In this document: piece by piece, positions 1 through 10,865 of the stretch | Numbering within the stretch: position 1 is the first letter of the stretch | Layout: each line of letters starts with the position of its first letter | Assembly (NCBI GenBank): GCA_022414725.1 | Contig: CM039464.1 | Span: 56,277,836 to 56,341,835 of the forward strand | Reading direction: 5' to 3' | From: Microglena sp. YARC | Lineage: Eukaryota; Chlorophyta; Chlorophyceae; Chlamydomonadales; Chlamydomonadaceae | Length of the DNA: 64,000 nt | Position numbers and translations under genes: made by a program | The notes under the pieces: model-generated | Database searches by the model: none | Told to the model about the DNA's origin: nothing | What the model saw: only the letters and a program-made list of their open reading frames with translations

Positions 1-50
1 CTTGATCTTAGCCTTACAGTATGTGAACGCAGCGTTGTGGGTCTGAACCC
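1..50 (-). pseudogene. Partial copy of the exon at 210-326
   Basis: On the minus strand this reads VQTHNAAFTYCKAKIK, a diverged copy of the middle of the exon at 210-326 (SQTHNVAFTHWKAKLK). Only this part is present and it has no clear acceptor, so it is read as a duplicated exon fragment downstream of the real exon. The window edge cuts it off. The 50-190 stretch beside it is C-rich low-complexity sequence. Confidence 0.6.
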
Positions 51-209
51 CCTGACCCCACCCAACCGTCCCCCCCACCCCTACCCAAGCCACCCTCACA
101 CACCCCACCCTCCATCCACCCCCCCCACACCCACACCACACCACGCCCATACCCACCCACCACACCCCACACACCCTTAAGGGCATATCAATTGTTAATA
201 ACTCCTCAC

Positions 210-326
210 CTTCGCCACCTGGTATTGTGGCCTCATCTTGAGCTTAGCTTTCCAGTGTGTGAACGCAACGTTGTGGGTCTGACTCACAGCGGTGTCCATC
301 CAGGTGTAGTACATCTCGTACCGCTC
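210..326 (-). CDS. Internal exon of an unrecognised minus-strand gene
   Basis: The minus strand has a pyrimidine-rich acceptor ending TTTCAG, 117 bases of open sequence (39 codons, beginning ERYEMYYTWMDTAVSQTH and ending QYQVAK), and a GTGAGG donor. It starts and ends in phase 0 and joins in frame to the exon at 571-660. The peptide is rich in aromatic and basic residues; I do not recognise the family. The flanking introns are G/T-rich on the plus strand. The partial copy at 1-50 lies downstream. Phase compatibility and clean splice borders are the main support. Confidence 0.65.
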
Positions 327-570
327 CTGAAAGGGGTGGTGAGTGGGTGGGGGGGGATGTGTGTGGGTGGCTGTGAGTTGGGAGGGTGTGTGCATGCGTG
401 GGTGGGATTGGGTGGGTTGGGTGGGGTGGGTGGGCGGAGATTGGGTTGGGAGGTGGATGGGTGGGGATTGGGTTGGTGGGGTGAGTTACAATAGTTGGTT
501 GTATCAGTGTGTGTTTGTGTTGGTTGGTGTTGGTATTGTGTTGGATATCTACCCTGCCAACCCTTCCTAC

Positions 571-660
571 CTTCATGTCATGGATGCCCTGCTTGGTTTC
601 TTTAAACGAGAGGGGGTAGCCCCTCTTTGGGGCCTCACTCTCAGAGTCCATGGTGCACAT
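571..660 (-). CDS. Internal exon of an unrecognised minus-strand gene
   Basis: The minus strand shows an acceptor (CTGCCGCAG), 90 bases that read as 30 codons without a stop (MCTMDSESEAPKRGYPLSFK, then ETKQGIHDMK), and a GTAGGA donor. Both borders are phase 0, so it splices in frame to 210-326. The product family is not recognised. The sequence just upstream on the minus strand, ending in the acceptor, belongs to a block repeated many times up to 2110, so the intron has grown by duplication of the acceptor side. Codon composition differs clearly from the simple-sequence surroundings. Confidence 0.65.
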
Positions 661-2110
661 CTGCGGCAGGGCAGTGTAAGGGCTCCACATCTGGAACCTG
701 CAGCAGCCATGAACATTTTGAAACATGTTACACCAGCATATGTGTGTAGACAAATAAAGTAGAGGGATGTGTAGATAGGTAAGGCAGTGGAGGGCCTCGA
801 GGCTCAACACTGCCCTGCCTACCTACACATCTGGAACTTGCATCAGCCATGAACGTTGGGAAACATGTTACACCAGGATGTATGTTTGCAAAAACAAAGA
901 AATTATAGGGTGTGTAGGTAGGAGCTCCACATCTCCACACCTGCAGCAGCCATGCATATATTGGGAGACATGTTACACCAGGATATGTGTGCTTATACAA
1001 AGAAAGTACAGGGAATGCAACTGTGCATGCACAAAGGAAATATGGCGATTTGTTGTAGTCAGTGCACACCAGGTGATGCGGCAGCAAAAAATAACGAAAC
1101 AGGGATCTGCAGCAGGGCAGTGTAGGGGCTCCACATCTGGAACCTGCAGCAGCCATGAATTAATACTTGGTTGGGCAAGTTCCTTTAGCCTGTTGGGCTG
1201 GTACCGGGGATTTGTTGGTAGAGCAGTGTACACCGGTGATGCGTGCAGCAAAATAAACGAAACAGGGATCTGCGGCAGGGCAGTGTAGGGGCTCAACGTC
1301 TGGAACCTGTAGCAGCCATCGACATCAGGTGAAACACAGTACACCAGGGGTGACAAGAGAATTGCAGGGGGCAAGAGATGGGCCAGGGTGGCAAGAGATG
1401 CGTACAGCCGTACACCGGGTATGCATGCAGCAACAAAACAGATACAAGGATTTTTAGGCAGGGCAGTGTAGGGTCTCTACACCTGGAACCTGCAACAGCC
1501 ATGGACATTCGGAATACATCAGTTTGCATAGGAATGCAAGTGGTTGAGGTTGGTTGAGGTTGGTTGAGGTGATCTTGATTGCTCCAGGTTGGTTGAGGTT
1601 AGTTGAGGTGATTTCGATTGATCCAAGTTGGTTGAGGTTGGTTGAGGTTGGTTGAGGTGATCTTGATTGCTTCAGGTTGGTTGAGGGTGGTTGATGTTGG
1701 TTGAGTTTGGCTGAGGTTGGTTGAGGTGATCTTGATTGCTCCAAGTTGGTTGAGGTTGGTTGAGGTTGGTTGAGGTGATCGTGGTTGCTCCAGGTTGGTT
1801 GAGGTTGGTTGAGGTGATCGTGGTTGCTCCAGGTTGGTTGAGGTTGGTTGAGGTGATCGTGGTTGCTCCAGGTTGGTTGATGTTGGTTGAGGTGATCGTG
1901 GTTGCTCCAAGTTGGTTGAGGTGATCGTGGTTGCTCCAGGTTAGTTGAGGTTGGTTGAGGTGATCGTGGTTGCTCCAAGTTGGTTGAGGTTGGTTGAGGT
2001 GATCTTGATTGCTCCAGTGGTGATGTGTGAAGAAAAACAACGATACAAGAATGTGCGGCAGGGCAGTGTTGGGGCTCCACATTTGGAACCTGCAATAGCC
2101 ATGAACATTG
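660..2110 (-). repeat. Intronic repeat carrying acceptor-like sequence, about seven copies
   Basis: A block of about 45 bases containing GGCTCCACATCTGGAACCTG and CAGCAGCCATGAA recurs near 673, 800, 928, 1114, 1275, 1461 and 2058. On the minus strand each copy ends in a pyrimidine-rich stretch and CAG, like the acceptor of the exon at 571-660. Between copies are diverged pieces mentioning TGTTACACCAGGATATGTG and similar. The copies look like duplications of the intron-exon border; whether any is used as an exon cannot be told here. Confidence 0.6.
1536..2018. repeat. Minisatellite of GGTTGAGGTT and GTGATCGTGGTTGCTCCA
   Basis: A higher-order tandem repeat is built from a 10-base GGTTGAGGTT element and a GTGATC(G/T)TGGTTGCTCCA element. 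Units are about 25-50 bases and vary in how many 10-base blocks they carry. The long open reading frames here are products of periodicity and are not called as genes. Confidence 0.85.
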
Positions 2111-2199
2111 GGGTGGGCAAGACTTTGAGCCTGCCCTCAAGTGAAGGGGGTCCCTGCCCACAAGGGGTCCCTCCCTGACAGATACTTTTAACACTCTGC

Positions 2200-2560
2200 C
2201 CATCCTAAGCACCTCATGAGATCCTTGCACCACAATCCATGATTCCATCCAGCCTTGTTTTAATACCTTTCCTGTATTTGGTTTGGCATGTTTACCACCT
2301 GGTGTATTTGGCTACCACTTGAGTGTAAACAAAAACAATTAGCTGAATAATGTAGGCTGGATCACCCTGCACGTCCCCATCCCACCCACCTCTCCTGGTC
2401 CGTTATTTCGTCCAGTCTTTTCTGTGTAATAACCTTTCCTATATTAAGGTTGGGCAAGGCCCTCTGTCCTATCTGGCTACCCCTGGAGTGTCAAATAAAA
2501 AAGAACTTGCTGACTCGTGTTGGCTGGATCACTCTGCATGATGCCACCACCTACCCACAG
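2200..2560 (-). pseudogene. Two decayed 3'-edge copies of the exon at 2578-2720
   Basis: On the minus strand, near 2390-2422 and 2205-2250, sequences resembling the end of the 2578-2720 exon recur (RLDEITDQER followed by GTGGGTG in the nearer copy; RLDGIMD in the farther one). They are separated by a diverged repeated spacer that includes TTGGCTGGATCAC and TATCTGGCTACC. They lie in the downstream intron and carry the donor side only, which fits duplication of the exon-intron boundary. Confidence 0.6.
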
Positions 2561-2577
2561 TCCCCCATAGCACCCAC

Positions 2578-2720
2578 CTCTCATGATCCATGATTTCGTC
2601 CAGCTCCAACGCCTCCTCCATCTCCCACTTGTCTCCCGCCCAATCAGCAACGGCGCTGCATGTGGAGCGAGCTCGGCACCATGCAAGGACAGATGCACGG
2701 ATTTGGTCAGGGTCAAGGGC
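2578..2720 (-). CDS. Internal exon of an unrecognised minus-strand gene
   Basis: The minus strand has an acceptor ACCTGTAG, 143 bases open in one frame (ALDPDQIRASVLAWCRARST at the start, ALELDEIMDHER at the end), and a GTGGGT donor. It begins in phase 0, matching the phase-0 end of the exon at 3194-3324, so the two probably belong to one transcript. It ends in phase 2. The acidic helical tail and the Cys-containing front do not let me name a family. Two decayed copies of its 3' edge lie downstream (2200-2425). Confidence 0.65.
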
Positions 2721-2730
2721 CTACAGGTGG

Positions 2731-3100
2731 TGGTGGTGGTGGTAGTGTGTGTGCGTGTGTGTGTGTGTTATAATATAATATATTATAATTAATATAATAA
2801 TAATATATATAATATAATATAATATAATATAATATAATATAATATAATAATTATATATAAATATAATATATATAATATAATATAGTATAATATCATATAT
2901 AATAGTATCATATGATATGATATAATATGATATGATGATATATATAATATAATATAATATAATATAATCATATAATATATATATAATATAATATATATAA
3001 TATAATATTAATGTAATATAATGTAACATAATGTACATATAATAAAATATAATATAATGTAACATAATATAAAGTGTGTATGAATAAATAAATAAATAAA
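2731..3100. repeat. GT and ATAAT microsatellite block
   Basis: A short GGT/GT tract passes into about 320 bases made almost entirely of A and T with ATAAT, ATATA and ATGATAT periodicity, then an AATA run. It is partly self-complementary. It lies in the intron between the exons at 3194-3324 and 2578-2720. No coding content is seen. Confidence 0.9.
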
Positions 3101-3185
3101 TAAATAGTACACCTTTTTATTAGGCATGGGGTTGAGGGGGCCAGCCCATTTACTTGCATAGGGGTCAACCACCAAGGATATACAT
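3100..3185 (-). repeat. Dispersed repeat ending in (ATTT)n
   Basis: Read on the minus strand, this segment contains GGGCTGGCCCCCTCAACC, then a GGTGTACTATTTATTT end. The same order is found on the plus strand near 35295-35385 and 46655-46820. It is a dispersed family with a simple-sequence 3' tail, so it may be the tail end of a retroposon. No promoter boxes are visible in these fragments. Confidence 0.5.
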
Positions 3186-3193
3186 ACACATAC

Positions 3194-3324
3194 CTTATCA
3201 ACACGCTTGATGTGGTCCAAGGGATAGGGGGTCGTCAGATGTGAGTCCTTGCTGACCTCTGGGCACTTCTTGGCAATCAGCTCATTCATGTCGTTGGTTT
3301 TCAACACGCCTCGCTCTGTGATGG
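3194..3324 (-). CDS. Internal exon of an unrecognised minus-strand gene
   Basis: The minus strand has an acceptor CCCTACCAG, 131 open bases (ITERGVLKTNDMNELIAKK, then a segment ending PLDHIKRVDK), and a GTATGT donor. It ends in phase 0 and joins in frame to the exon at 2578-2720. The family is not recognised. Five further, progressively shorter or frame-broken copies of its first 60 bases lie upstream between 3430 and 4310; those nearest the real exon are not consistently the best preserved. Confidence 0.65.
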
Positions 3325-3424
3325 CTGGTAGGGGGATACATAATGGGTGGAGGGGGGTTGTTTCAGAGGCAGCTGGTGTTTGAGTGTACATATGCTGAGG
3401 GGTGGGGTGGGTGGGATGGACGGG

Positions 3425-4310
3425 AATTTGTTTAGCAATCGCTGATTCATGTTGTTGGTGTTCAACAACACCCTTGCGTGTGATGTCCGGAAGGGGGATA
3501 CATCATGGGTGGAGGGGTTTGTTTCAGAGCAGCTGTGTTCTAGTGTACATATGCTGAGGGGTGGGGTGGGGTGGGAATAAGACGGGAATTTGTGTTTAGA
3601 AATCGCTGATTCATGTTGTTGGTGTTTTTCAACACCCCTTGCCGTGTGATGGCGGAAGGGGTGATTAATAATTGGGTGGAGGGGGTTTGTTTCGAAGGCA
3701 GCTGGTTTTTTTAGTGTACATAGGTTGAGGTTGGGTTGAGGTGGGGTGGGGTGGGATGGGATCGAGGGTGGGGATGGGAGGGGTGGGTGGGGTGGGGAGG
3801 GGACTTTGTTTAGGGGTGAGCTCATTCATGCCGCTGGTATTCAACGTGCCTCACTATGTGATTCCTGTAGGGTGGTATATAAGTAGGCAGGATCGTTGGT
3901 CCAAAGGCGGGTGGGGAGAGCGCTTGTGTGTTTGTGTTAGAGCGAAGCGGGAGTGGTATGTATTGAGAGTGTGGGGTGAGGGGGGTGGAGGGAAAGGTTT
4001 TTGGCGATCAGCTCGTTCATGTCGTTGGTGTTCAACACGCCTCGCTCTGTGATGGCTGTAGGGTGATGATTGGGGTTAGGGGGAGCATTGGTTGTTGGTT
4101 ATAGGGGGACAAGGGGGCATGGAGGTAAAGTCGAGAGGCGGCTAGGAGTGCGTGTGGAGAGGGAGAGGCTGGGGTAAAATGTATGAGCAGGGTGTGGTTG
4201 GAGAGGTGTGGGGGTGGAGGGGGTGGGGGGACAGTTCTTGACAATGAGCTCATTCATGTCGACGGTGTTTAACACGCCTCGCTCTGTGATGGCTGGTAGG
4301 GTGATGAAAG
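3425..4310 (-). pseudogene. Five decayed 5'-edge copies of the exon at 3194-3324
   Basis: Copies of the acceptor plus the first 50-65 exon bases occur near 3430-3500, 3595-3660, 3815-3875, 4005-4065 and 4240-4305. Each reads as ITERGVLNTNDMNELI or a frame-broken version on the minus strand, with a spacer of G/T-rich sequence. The copies at 4005 and 4240 stay in frame over the shared part and keep CAG or similar before it, so they could act as alternative acceptors. They occupy the upstream intron only. Confidence 0.7.
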
Positions 4311-4389
4311 GAGCTTAGGAGCATTCCGATGTTCGCTATCACCCTACAAAGGTTGATAGGGGGACAAGGAAGCCTGGAGGTTAGCTGAC

Positions 4390-4452
4390 AGGCGGCTGGG
4401 AGTGAGTTTGTGTAGAGGGCGAGGCAGCGGGTATGTGTACAAGGTGTGTTGT

Positions 4453-4490
<38 letters not shown>

Positions 4491-6783
4491 GGCGAGGCAG
4501 CGGTATGTTGTACAAGTGTGTGTTTGTGTGTTGTGTGTGTGTGTGTGTAGAGGCGAGGCAGCGGAGGTATGTGAACAAGTGTGTGTGTGTTGTGTGTGTT
4601 GTGTGTGTGTGTGTGGTGTAGAGGGCGAGGACTAGGTCAGCGGGTACTGGTGTTCCTGGTGGTGTTCGTGGTTGTCGTGGTTGGTGTGTACAGGAAGGTG
4701 GTGCGGTGGGCAGGGGATGTTAAGGTGTGTTTTGTGTGTGTGTTGTGTAGAGGGCGAGGCACTGGGGTTATGTTTGTGTGTGTGTTTGGTGGTGTGGGTA
4801 GAGGGCGAGGGCAGCGGGTATGTGTACAAGGTGTGTATTTGTGCGTGTGGTTGTGTGTAGAGGGCGAGGCAGGTGTGTTTGTTTGCGTGGTTTTGTGTGG
4901 TATGGGCGAGGCAAACGGGTGTGTACAAGTGTGTTGTGTGTGTGTTGTGTGTGTGTAGGTGCGAGGCAGGCGGGTTTGTGTGTGTGTGTGTGTGTGTAGA
5001 GGGCGAGGCAGCGGTATGTGTACAAGGTGTTTGTTTGTGCGTTTGGTGTTTTGTGTTGTAGAGGGCGAGTGCAGCAGTATTTGTACAGGTGTGTTGTGCG
5101 TGTTGTTGTGTGTGTACGAGAGCGAGGCAGCGGTATGCGTGTACAAGGTGTGTTGTGTGTGTGTGTGTGTGTGTGTAGAGGGCGAGGCAGCGGGTATGTG
5201 TACAAGGTGTGTTTGTGCGTGTGTTTGTGTGTGTAGAGGGCGAGGCAGCGGGTATGTGTACAAGTGTGTGTTTGCGTGTTTTTGTGTGTGTAGACGGGCG
5301 AGGCAGCGGGTATGTTACAAGGTGTGTTGGTGTGTGTTTGTGTGTAGAGGGTGAACAGGCAGCGGTATGTGTACTTTGTGAGTTAAGTGTGTGTTTGTGT
5401 GTTCTGTCTTTATATTTAGCAAGGTGTGTGTGTGTGTGTGTAGAGGGCGAGGCAGCGGGTATGTGTACAAGGTGTGTTTGTGTGTGTGTTTGTGTGTGTA
5501 GAGGGCGAGGCAGCGGGTATGTATACCTACAAGGTGTGTTTGTGTGTGTAGAGTCGGCGATGCATGCGGGTATGTGTACAAGTGTGTTGTTGCGTGTTTG
5601 TTTGGGTGCTGTGTGGGTAGAGGGCGAGGCAAGCGGTATGTGTACAAGCGGTGCATGTGTTTGTGTGTGTAGAAGGGCGAGGCAGCGGGTATGGGCTACA
5701 AGGTGTGTTTGTGCGTATGTGTTTGTGTGGTGTAGAGGGCGAGGCAGCGGGTATGGTGTACAAGTGGTTTTGTGTTTGTGTGTGTTGTTTTAGTATTAGG
5801 GAGGCGAGGCAGCGGGTATGTGTACAAGTGTGTTTGCTGCGTGTGTGTGTGTGTGGCGCGTAGAGGGATCAGAGGCCGCGTAGGTATGACAAGGTGTGTT
5901 TGTGTGTGGTTGTGTGTTGTGTGGGTGTGTGTGTGGCTGTGTAAGGGCGAGGCAGCCGGAGTATGTACAAGTGTGTAATTGTGGCTGTGTAGGAGGGATC
6001 CGAGGCAGCGGGTTAATGTGTAACAAGGTGTGTTTGTGTACTGTGCTTTTGTGTGTGGTTGGGGCGAAGGGCGAGGCAGCGGGTAGTGTTACAAGGTGAC
6101 TAGGTGTGTTATCGTGTGTTTTTTGTGTTTTTAGAGGCGAGGCAGCCGGTATTGTTACAAGGGTGTGTTTTTGCGTGTTGTGTGGTCTGTGTAGAGGGAA
6201 ACAAATATCAAACGCAAGCACTCGGCCTCACTACTCTATGTGTACAATAGTGGAGCTTTGTGTGAACTACCTGTCATCAGACTTCACAACATGTGCAGTG
6301 TTGTGGTGTCTGTGTGTGTGTGTGCGACTTTTAGTAGAGGCGAACAACGGTATGTGTTACAAGGGTTTGTGAGTGTTTGTTTGTGTGTGTGTGTGTGAGG
6401 GCGGAGGCATGCGTATTGTGTACAAGGTGTGTTTATGTGTGTTTGTGTGTGTGTGTAGAGGGCGAGGCAGCGGGTATGTGTACAAGGTGTGTTTGTGTGT
6501 GTGTGTGTGTGTGTGTTGTGGTGTGTGTAGAGGTGCGAGGCAGCGGGTATGTGTACAACCGGTGTGTTTGTGGCGTGTGTGTGTGTGTAGAGGGCGAGGC
6601 AGCGGGTATGTGTACAAGGTGTGTTTGTGTGTGTGTTTGTGTGTGTGTGTGTAGACGGGGCAAGACAGCGGGCTAATGTTGGTACAAGGTGTGTGGTGTG
6701 GTTTGTGTGTGTGTGGTGTGTGTGTGTGTGTGTTAGTGGGCGAGGCAGCGGGTTTATTGTGTACAATAAGGTGTGTTTGTGGA

Positions 6784-6815
<32 letters not shown>

Positions 6816-7862
6816 GGCAGGCAGCGGGTATGTGTACAAGGTGTGTTTGTGTGTGTGTGTGTGTGTGTGAAGGGGGCGAGGCAAGGCCCCCCCCGGGGGG
6901 GTAGTGTACAAGGGTGTTTGTGCGTGTGTTTGTGTGTGTAAGAGGGGCGAGGCTAGCAGGGTATGTTACAAGGTGTGTTTGGTGCGTTGTGTGTGGGAGG
7001 TGTTTTAAAGTAGGATGAGGCAGGAGGCAGCGGGTAATGTGTACAAGGTGTGTTTGTGCGTGTGTGTGTGTGTGTAGAGGGCGAGGCAGCGGGTATGTGT
7101 ACAAGGTGTGTTTGTGTGTGTGTTTGTGTGTGTAGAGGGCCGAGGCTAGCGGGTATGTGGTACAAGGTGTGTTTGTTTGTGTGTTTTGTGTGGTGTGTGG
7201 TGTGTAGAGGGCGAGCAGTGGGTATGTGTACAAGGTTGGTGTTTGTGTGTGTGTTTGTGTGTGTAGAGGGGAGGCAGCGGGTATGTAATACAAGGTGTGG
7301 TTTTTGTGTGTGTTTGTGTGTTTGGTAGAGGGGTGAGGCAGCGGGTATGTGTACAAGGTGTGTTTGTGCGTGTGTTTTTTGCTGGTGTGTAGAGGGAGGC
7401 CAGCGGGTATGTGTACAAGGTGTGTTTGTGTGTGTGTTTGTGTGTGTAGAGGGCGAGGCAGCGGTATTGTAGGTGTGTTTGTGTGTGTTTTTTGCTGTGT
7501 GAGGGCGAAGGCAGCGGGTATGTGTACAAGGTCGTGTTTGTGGGTGGTTTTTGTGTGTGTGTGTGTGTGTGTAGAGGGCGAAGGCAGCGGCTGTTATGGT
7601 GTACATAAGGTGTGTTTTGTCGTGTGTGTTTGTGTGTGAGAGGCGAGGCAGCGGGTATGTGTACAAGATGTGTTTGTGTGTGTAGAGGGCGAGGCAGCGG
7701 GTATGTGTACAAGGTGTGTTTGTGTGTTTTGTGTGGGTGTGTGTTGGTGTGTGTGTGTGTGCGTGTGTAAGAGGGCGAGGCAGCGGTATGTGTAACAAGG
7801 TGTGTTTGTGTGTGTGTGTGTGTGTGTGGTGTGGTGTGTAGAGGCGAGGCAGCGGGTATGTG
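4390..7862. repeat. Minisatellite with unit TG-tract plus GGGCGAGGCAGCGGGTATG
   Basis: About 3.5 kb of units roughly 45-65 bases long. Each has a variable (TG)n tract, then TGTAGAGGGCGAGGCAGCG, GGTATGTGTACAAG and GTGTGT. The non-TG core is well conserved but with many single-base indels. The core is flanked on the plus strand by AG and GTGTGT, so each unit looks like a 28-base micro-exon between splice signals. The array runs into the assembly gap, so its real length is unknown. The His/Thr-rich and Cys/Val-rich open frames here are by-products. Confidence 0.9.
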
Positions 7863-8862
7863 NNNNNNNNNNNNNNNNNNNNNNNNNNNNNNNNNNNNNN
7901 NNNNNNNNNNNNNNNNNNNNNNNNNNNNNNNNNNNNNNNNNNNNNNNNNNNNNNNNNNNNNNNNNNNNNNNNNNNNNNNNNNNNNNNNNNNNNNNNNNNN
8001 NNNNNNNNNNNNNNNNNNNNNNNNNNNNNNNNNNNNNNNNNNNNNNNNNNNNNNNNNNNNNNNNNNNNNNNNNNNNNNNNNNNNNNNNNNNNNNNNNNNN
8101 NNNNNNNNNNNNNNNNNNNNNNNNNNNNNNNNNNNNNNNNNNNNNNNNNNNNNNNNNNNNNNNNNNNNNNNNNNNNNNNNNNNNNNNNNNNNNNNNNNNN
8201 NNNNNNNNNNNNNNNNNNNNNNNNNNNNNNNNNNNNNNNNNNNNNNNNNNNNNNNNNNNNNNNNNNNNNNNNNNNNNNNNNNNNNNNNNNNNNNNNNNNN
8301 NNNNNNNNNNNNNNNNNNNNNNNNNNNNNNNNNNNNNNNNNNNNNNNNNNNNNNNNNNNNNNNNNNNNNNNNNNNNNNNNNNNNNNNNNNNNNNNNNNNN
8401 NNNNNNNNNNNNNNNNNNNNNNNNNNNNNNNNNNNNNNNNNNNNNNNNNNNNNNNNNNNNNNNNNNNNNNNNNNNNNNNNNNNNNNNNNNNNNNNNNNNN
8501 NNNNNNNNNNNNNNNNNNNNNNNNNNNNNNNNNNNNNNNNNNNNNNNNNNNNNNNNNNNNNNNNNNNNNNNNNNNNNNNNNNNNNNNNNNNNNNNNNNNN
8601 NNNNNNNNNNNNNNNNNNNNNNNNNNNNNNNNNNNNNNNNNNNNNNNNNNNNNNNNNNNNNNNNNNNNNNNNNNNNNNNNNNNNNNNNNNNNNNNNNNNN
8701 NNNNNNNNNNNNNNNNNNNNNNNNNNNNNNNNNNNNNNNNNNNNNNNNNNNNNNNNNNNNNNNNNNNNNNNNNNNNNNNNNNNNNNNNNNNNNNNNNNNN
8801 NNNNNNNNNNNNNNNNNNNNNNNNNNNNNNNNNNNNNNNNNNNNNNNNNNNNNNNNNNNNNN
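7863..8862. other. Assembly gap of 1,000 Ns
   Basis: Exactly 1,000 undetermined bases follow the minisatellite. The round size suggests a placeholder and not a measured distance. Any open frame spanning it is meaningless. Confidence 0.99.
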
Positions 8863-8953
8863 TTATCTCTCTATGTTGGGTTTATTTGTTTAGGTCTAGA
8901 CCCTCTGCCGCCCCACCTTGGACTACACGCTTCAGCACGAGGAATTCTCTTAC

Positions 8954-9027
8954 CTTTTCCCAGCGGCCAAATCTGAAGATTTTTGTGAGCCTGGCCAGGC
9001 GTCGGAACGTCCCGCCTGATCGTCGAT
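8954..9027 (-). CDS. Internal exon, basic peptide, unrecognised
   Basis: On the minus strand a T-rich tract and CATTAG acceptor lead into 74 open bases that read RRSGGTFRRLARLTKIFRFG then RWEK, ending at a GTAAGA donor. It starts in phase 2 and ends in phase 0. The Arg/Leu/Phe-rich amphipathic pattern recalls membrane-associated helices such as those of channel S4-like or peroxisomal PEX11-like proteins, but this is too short to decide. The next exon downstream would lie in the gap. It may belong to the same gene as the exons at 1-3.3 kb, which cannot be shown. Confidence 0.5.
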
Positions 9028-9405
9028 CTAATGAAAAACAATACAATAATAAGTTTACAATTATAATAACATCTATACAAATACATATACAGAGAGAGAT
9101 TTGGCATTGGCATCACATCACAGGGTGGGCTGACAAACTCAATCCTCATTTTTGTTGCGAGCCCAAGGCAACGCCCAAATTGAGCCGAACAAAAAACCGG
9201 AACAAAAAAGTTGATTGTTTTTAAAAACCGAGAAAAACAAAAACGGTCGAGGACCAAAACTTGATTGTTTCAACAAAAGAAACAAAACGGAAAAACACTT
9301 TACTTTGATGCTCGGCCTTTGATCCTTGCCCTCCCCCGCATTGTGCGCAAATTACTCAAGGAGGGCGAAATGACATTGCGTCGTCATCATCACAGCGTGG
9401 ACCAC
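9028..9405. other. A/T-rich stretch without recognised feature
   Basis: A/T-rich sequence with many AAAAC and CAAAA motifs. On the minus strand there are short open stretches but no acceptor-donor pair I trust. I see no repeat family here. Confidence 0.4.
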
Positions 9406-9409
9406 CACA

Positions 9410-10600
9410 TCTGAATTCCACCATCTGTGCAACCCACCTATCAGCTTTGAAATCTTCTCCTGCAGAACCTTGCAGGCCCTAGGGCGTTAGGGAACCATTG
9501 ACGGGGTTGGTGTTGCTTGGTGGTGTGGTTGGTGGTGTGTGAATGGAAGTAGGTGTGAGTGGGGGACAACATCTGAATCCACCATGCTGTGCAGCCAGCT
9601 ATCAAGCTGCAAACTTCCTGACAGCTCATAGACCCTAGGGTAGATAGGTAGGACGACCATAATGGGTTGAAGGTTGCGTGTTGTTGGTGTTGGTGTTGTT
9701 GTTGTGTGAACTGAGGGAAAGGGTGGTGTGGGGGTGGAGGAATCTGAATCCACCATGCTGTGCATGCGCAGCTTAAGCTGCAACTTCCTGCACCACTTGT
9801 AGGCCCCTAGGGTAGGAAACATATAAAAGGGTTGAGAGATGCTTGTGGTGGTGATGTGAATGGAGTGGCGGTGGAATATATAGATAGGGGTAGATAGGGG
9901 TTAACATTGGGGTAGAGGAGAGGGGAGAGGGGAAGGCGGAGGAAATGTAGATATGGTGGGGTAGGGGGATTCATGATGGTATGAGGGGTGAGGTAGTGAG
10001 TGGTGGTGGTGGTAGTGGTGATGGTGTGGTGTTAATTGTGTGTGACCTGCAATTGTGTGCGGCAGTTGTGGTGGTGGTGGTGGTGGTGGAAGTCGTGAAT
10101 GTGAAGTGGGGGGCGAGGTGGGGGGAGGACCACCAGCGAATTCCTCTTGCAGTTTTGTAGTAGGCCCCTAGGGGTAGGGGTAGGGGATATGTAGGAGGGG
10201 TAAGGAAACCATTGATGGGGTTAGGGGTGGTGGTGGTGGAAGTGGTGGTGAATGGGTGTGTGGAGCAGGGGGGGAGGGGGGGGGGGGGGGGGGGGGCACC
10301 AGCTAGCATCTTCTTCTGCAGCCCTTGTAGGCCCTAGGGGTAGAACAGGGGTAGATAGGCGGTAGAGGAACCATGATGGGTGTGAGTGGGTGTGGGTGAT
10401 GAGGGGGGAGGGACGGGGGGGGGGGGGTGGGGGGGATGGTGGTGGTGGATGGTGTGGTGGTGGGTGGTGGTGGTGTGGTGGTGGTGGTGGTGGTGGAGTG
10501 GTGATGAGTGGTGGTTGAATTGGAGAATGGGGGGACTGAAGGGGGGGGACACCACTATGAATCTTCTCATGCAGCCCCTGTAGGCCCTTAGGGGAAAGAT
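9410..10600 (-). repeat. Six diverged exon-edge units separated by G/T-rich spacers
   Basis: Near 9410-9490, 9575-9655, 9745-9820, 10135-10175, 10300-10345 and 10550-10595 a unit recurs with CCTAGGGCCTACAAGG on the minus strand followed by a stretch like CTGCAGGAGAAGAT. The best reading is CKVLQEKISKLIGG in the first; two units continue into a shared HSMVDSD peptide. Between them are GGT/GTG-rich spacers and poly-G runs. I interpret these as decayed copies of one exon edge on the minus strand. Which unit, if any, is functional is unclear. Confidence 0.5.
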
Positions 10601-10865
10601 AGGGTCTGGAAAACAGTGTTGGTCGGATAGGAGATGGGAGTGGTGGGCGGTCGTAGGGGTTAGGGGGGTAGGGTAGGGGTAGGGGTATAGGGGTACAGAG
10701 GTATGGAGGACGAGGTTATAGGGGTATTATGGGTTAGGTGGTAGGTTAATGGTAGATAGGTGGTACGCGGGACCATGATGGGGTTGAGGGGGTTGACCAT
10801 GATGGTGGTGGTCGTGTGGTGGTGTGTTGTGTGTTGTGTTGTGGGGGGGGGGGGGGGGGAGGGCA

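Noticed and set aside
4433..7798. Many Cys/Val-rich or Thr/His-rich open frames
   Set aside because: They are translations of TG/CA tracts and of the minisatellite core and shift frame at each indel.
7802..9224. Long plus-strand open frames across the N gap
   Set aside because: They consist of undetermined bases; the gap has no sequence.
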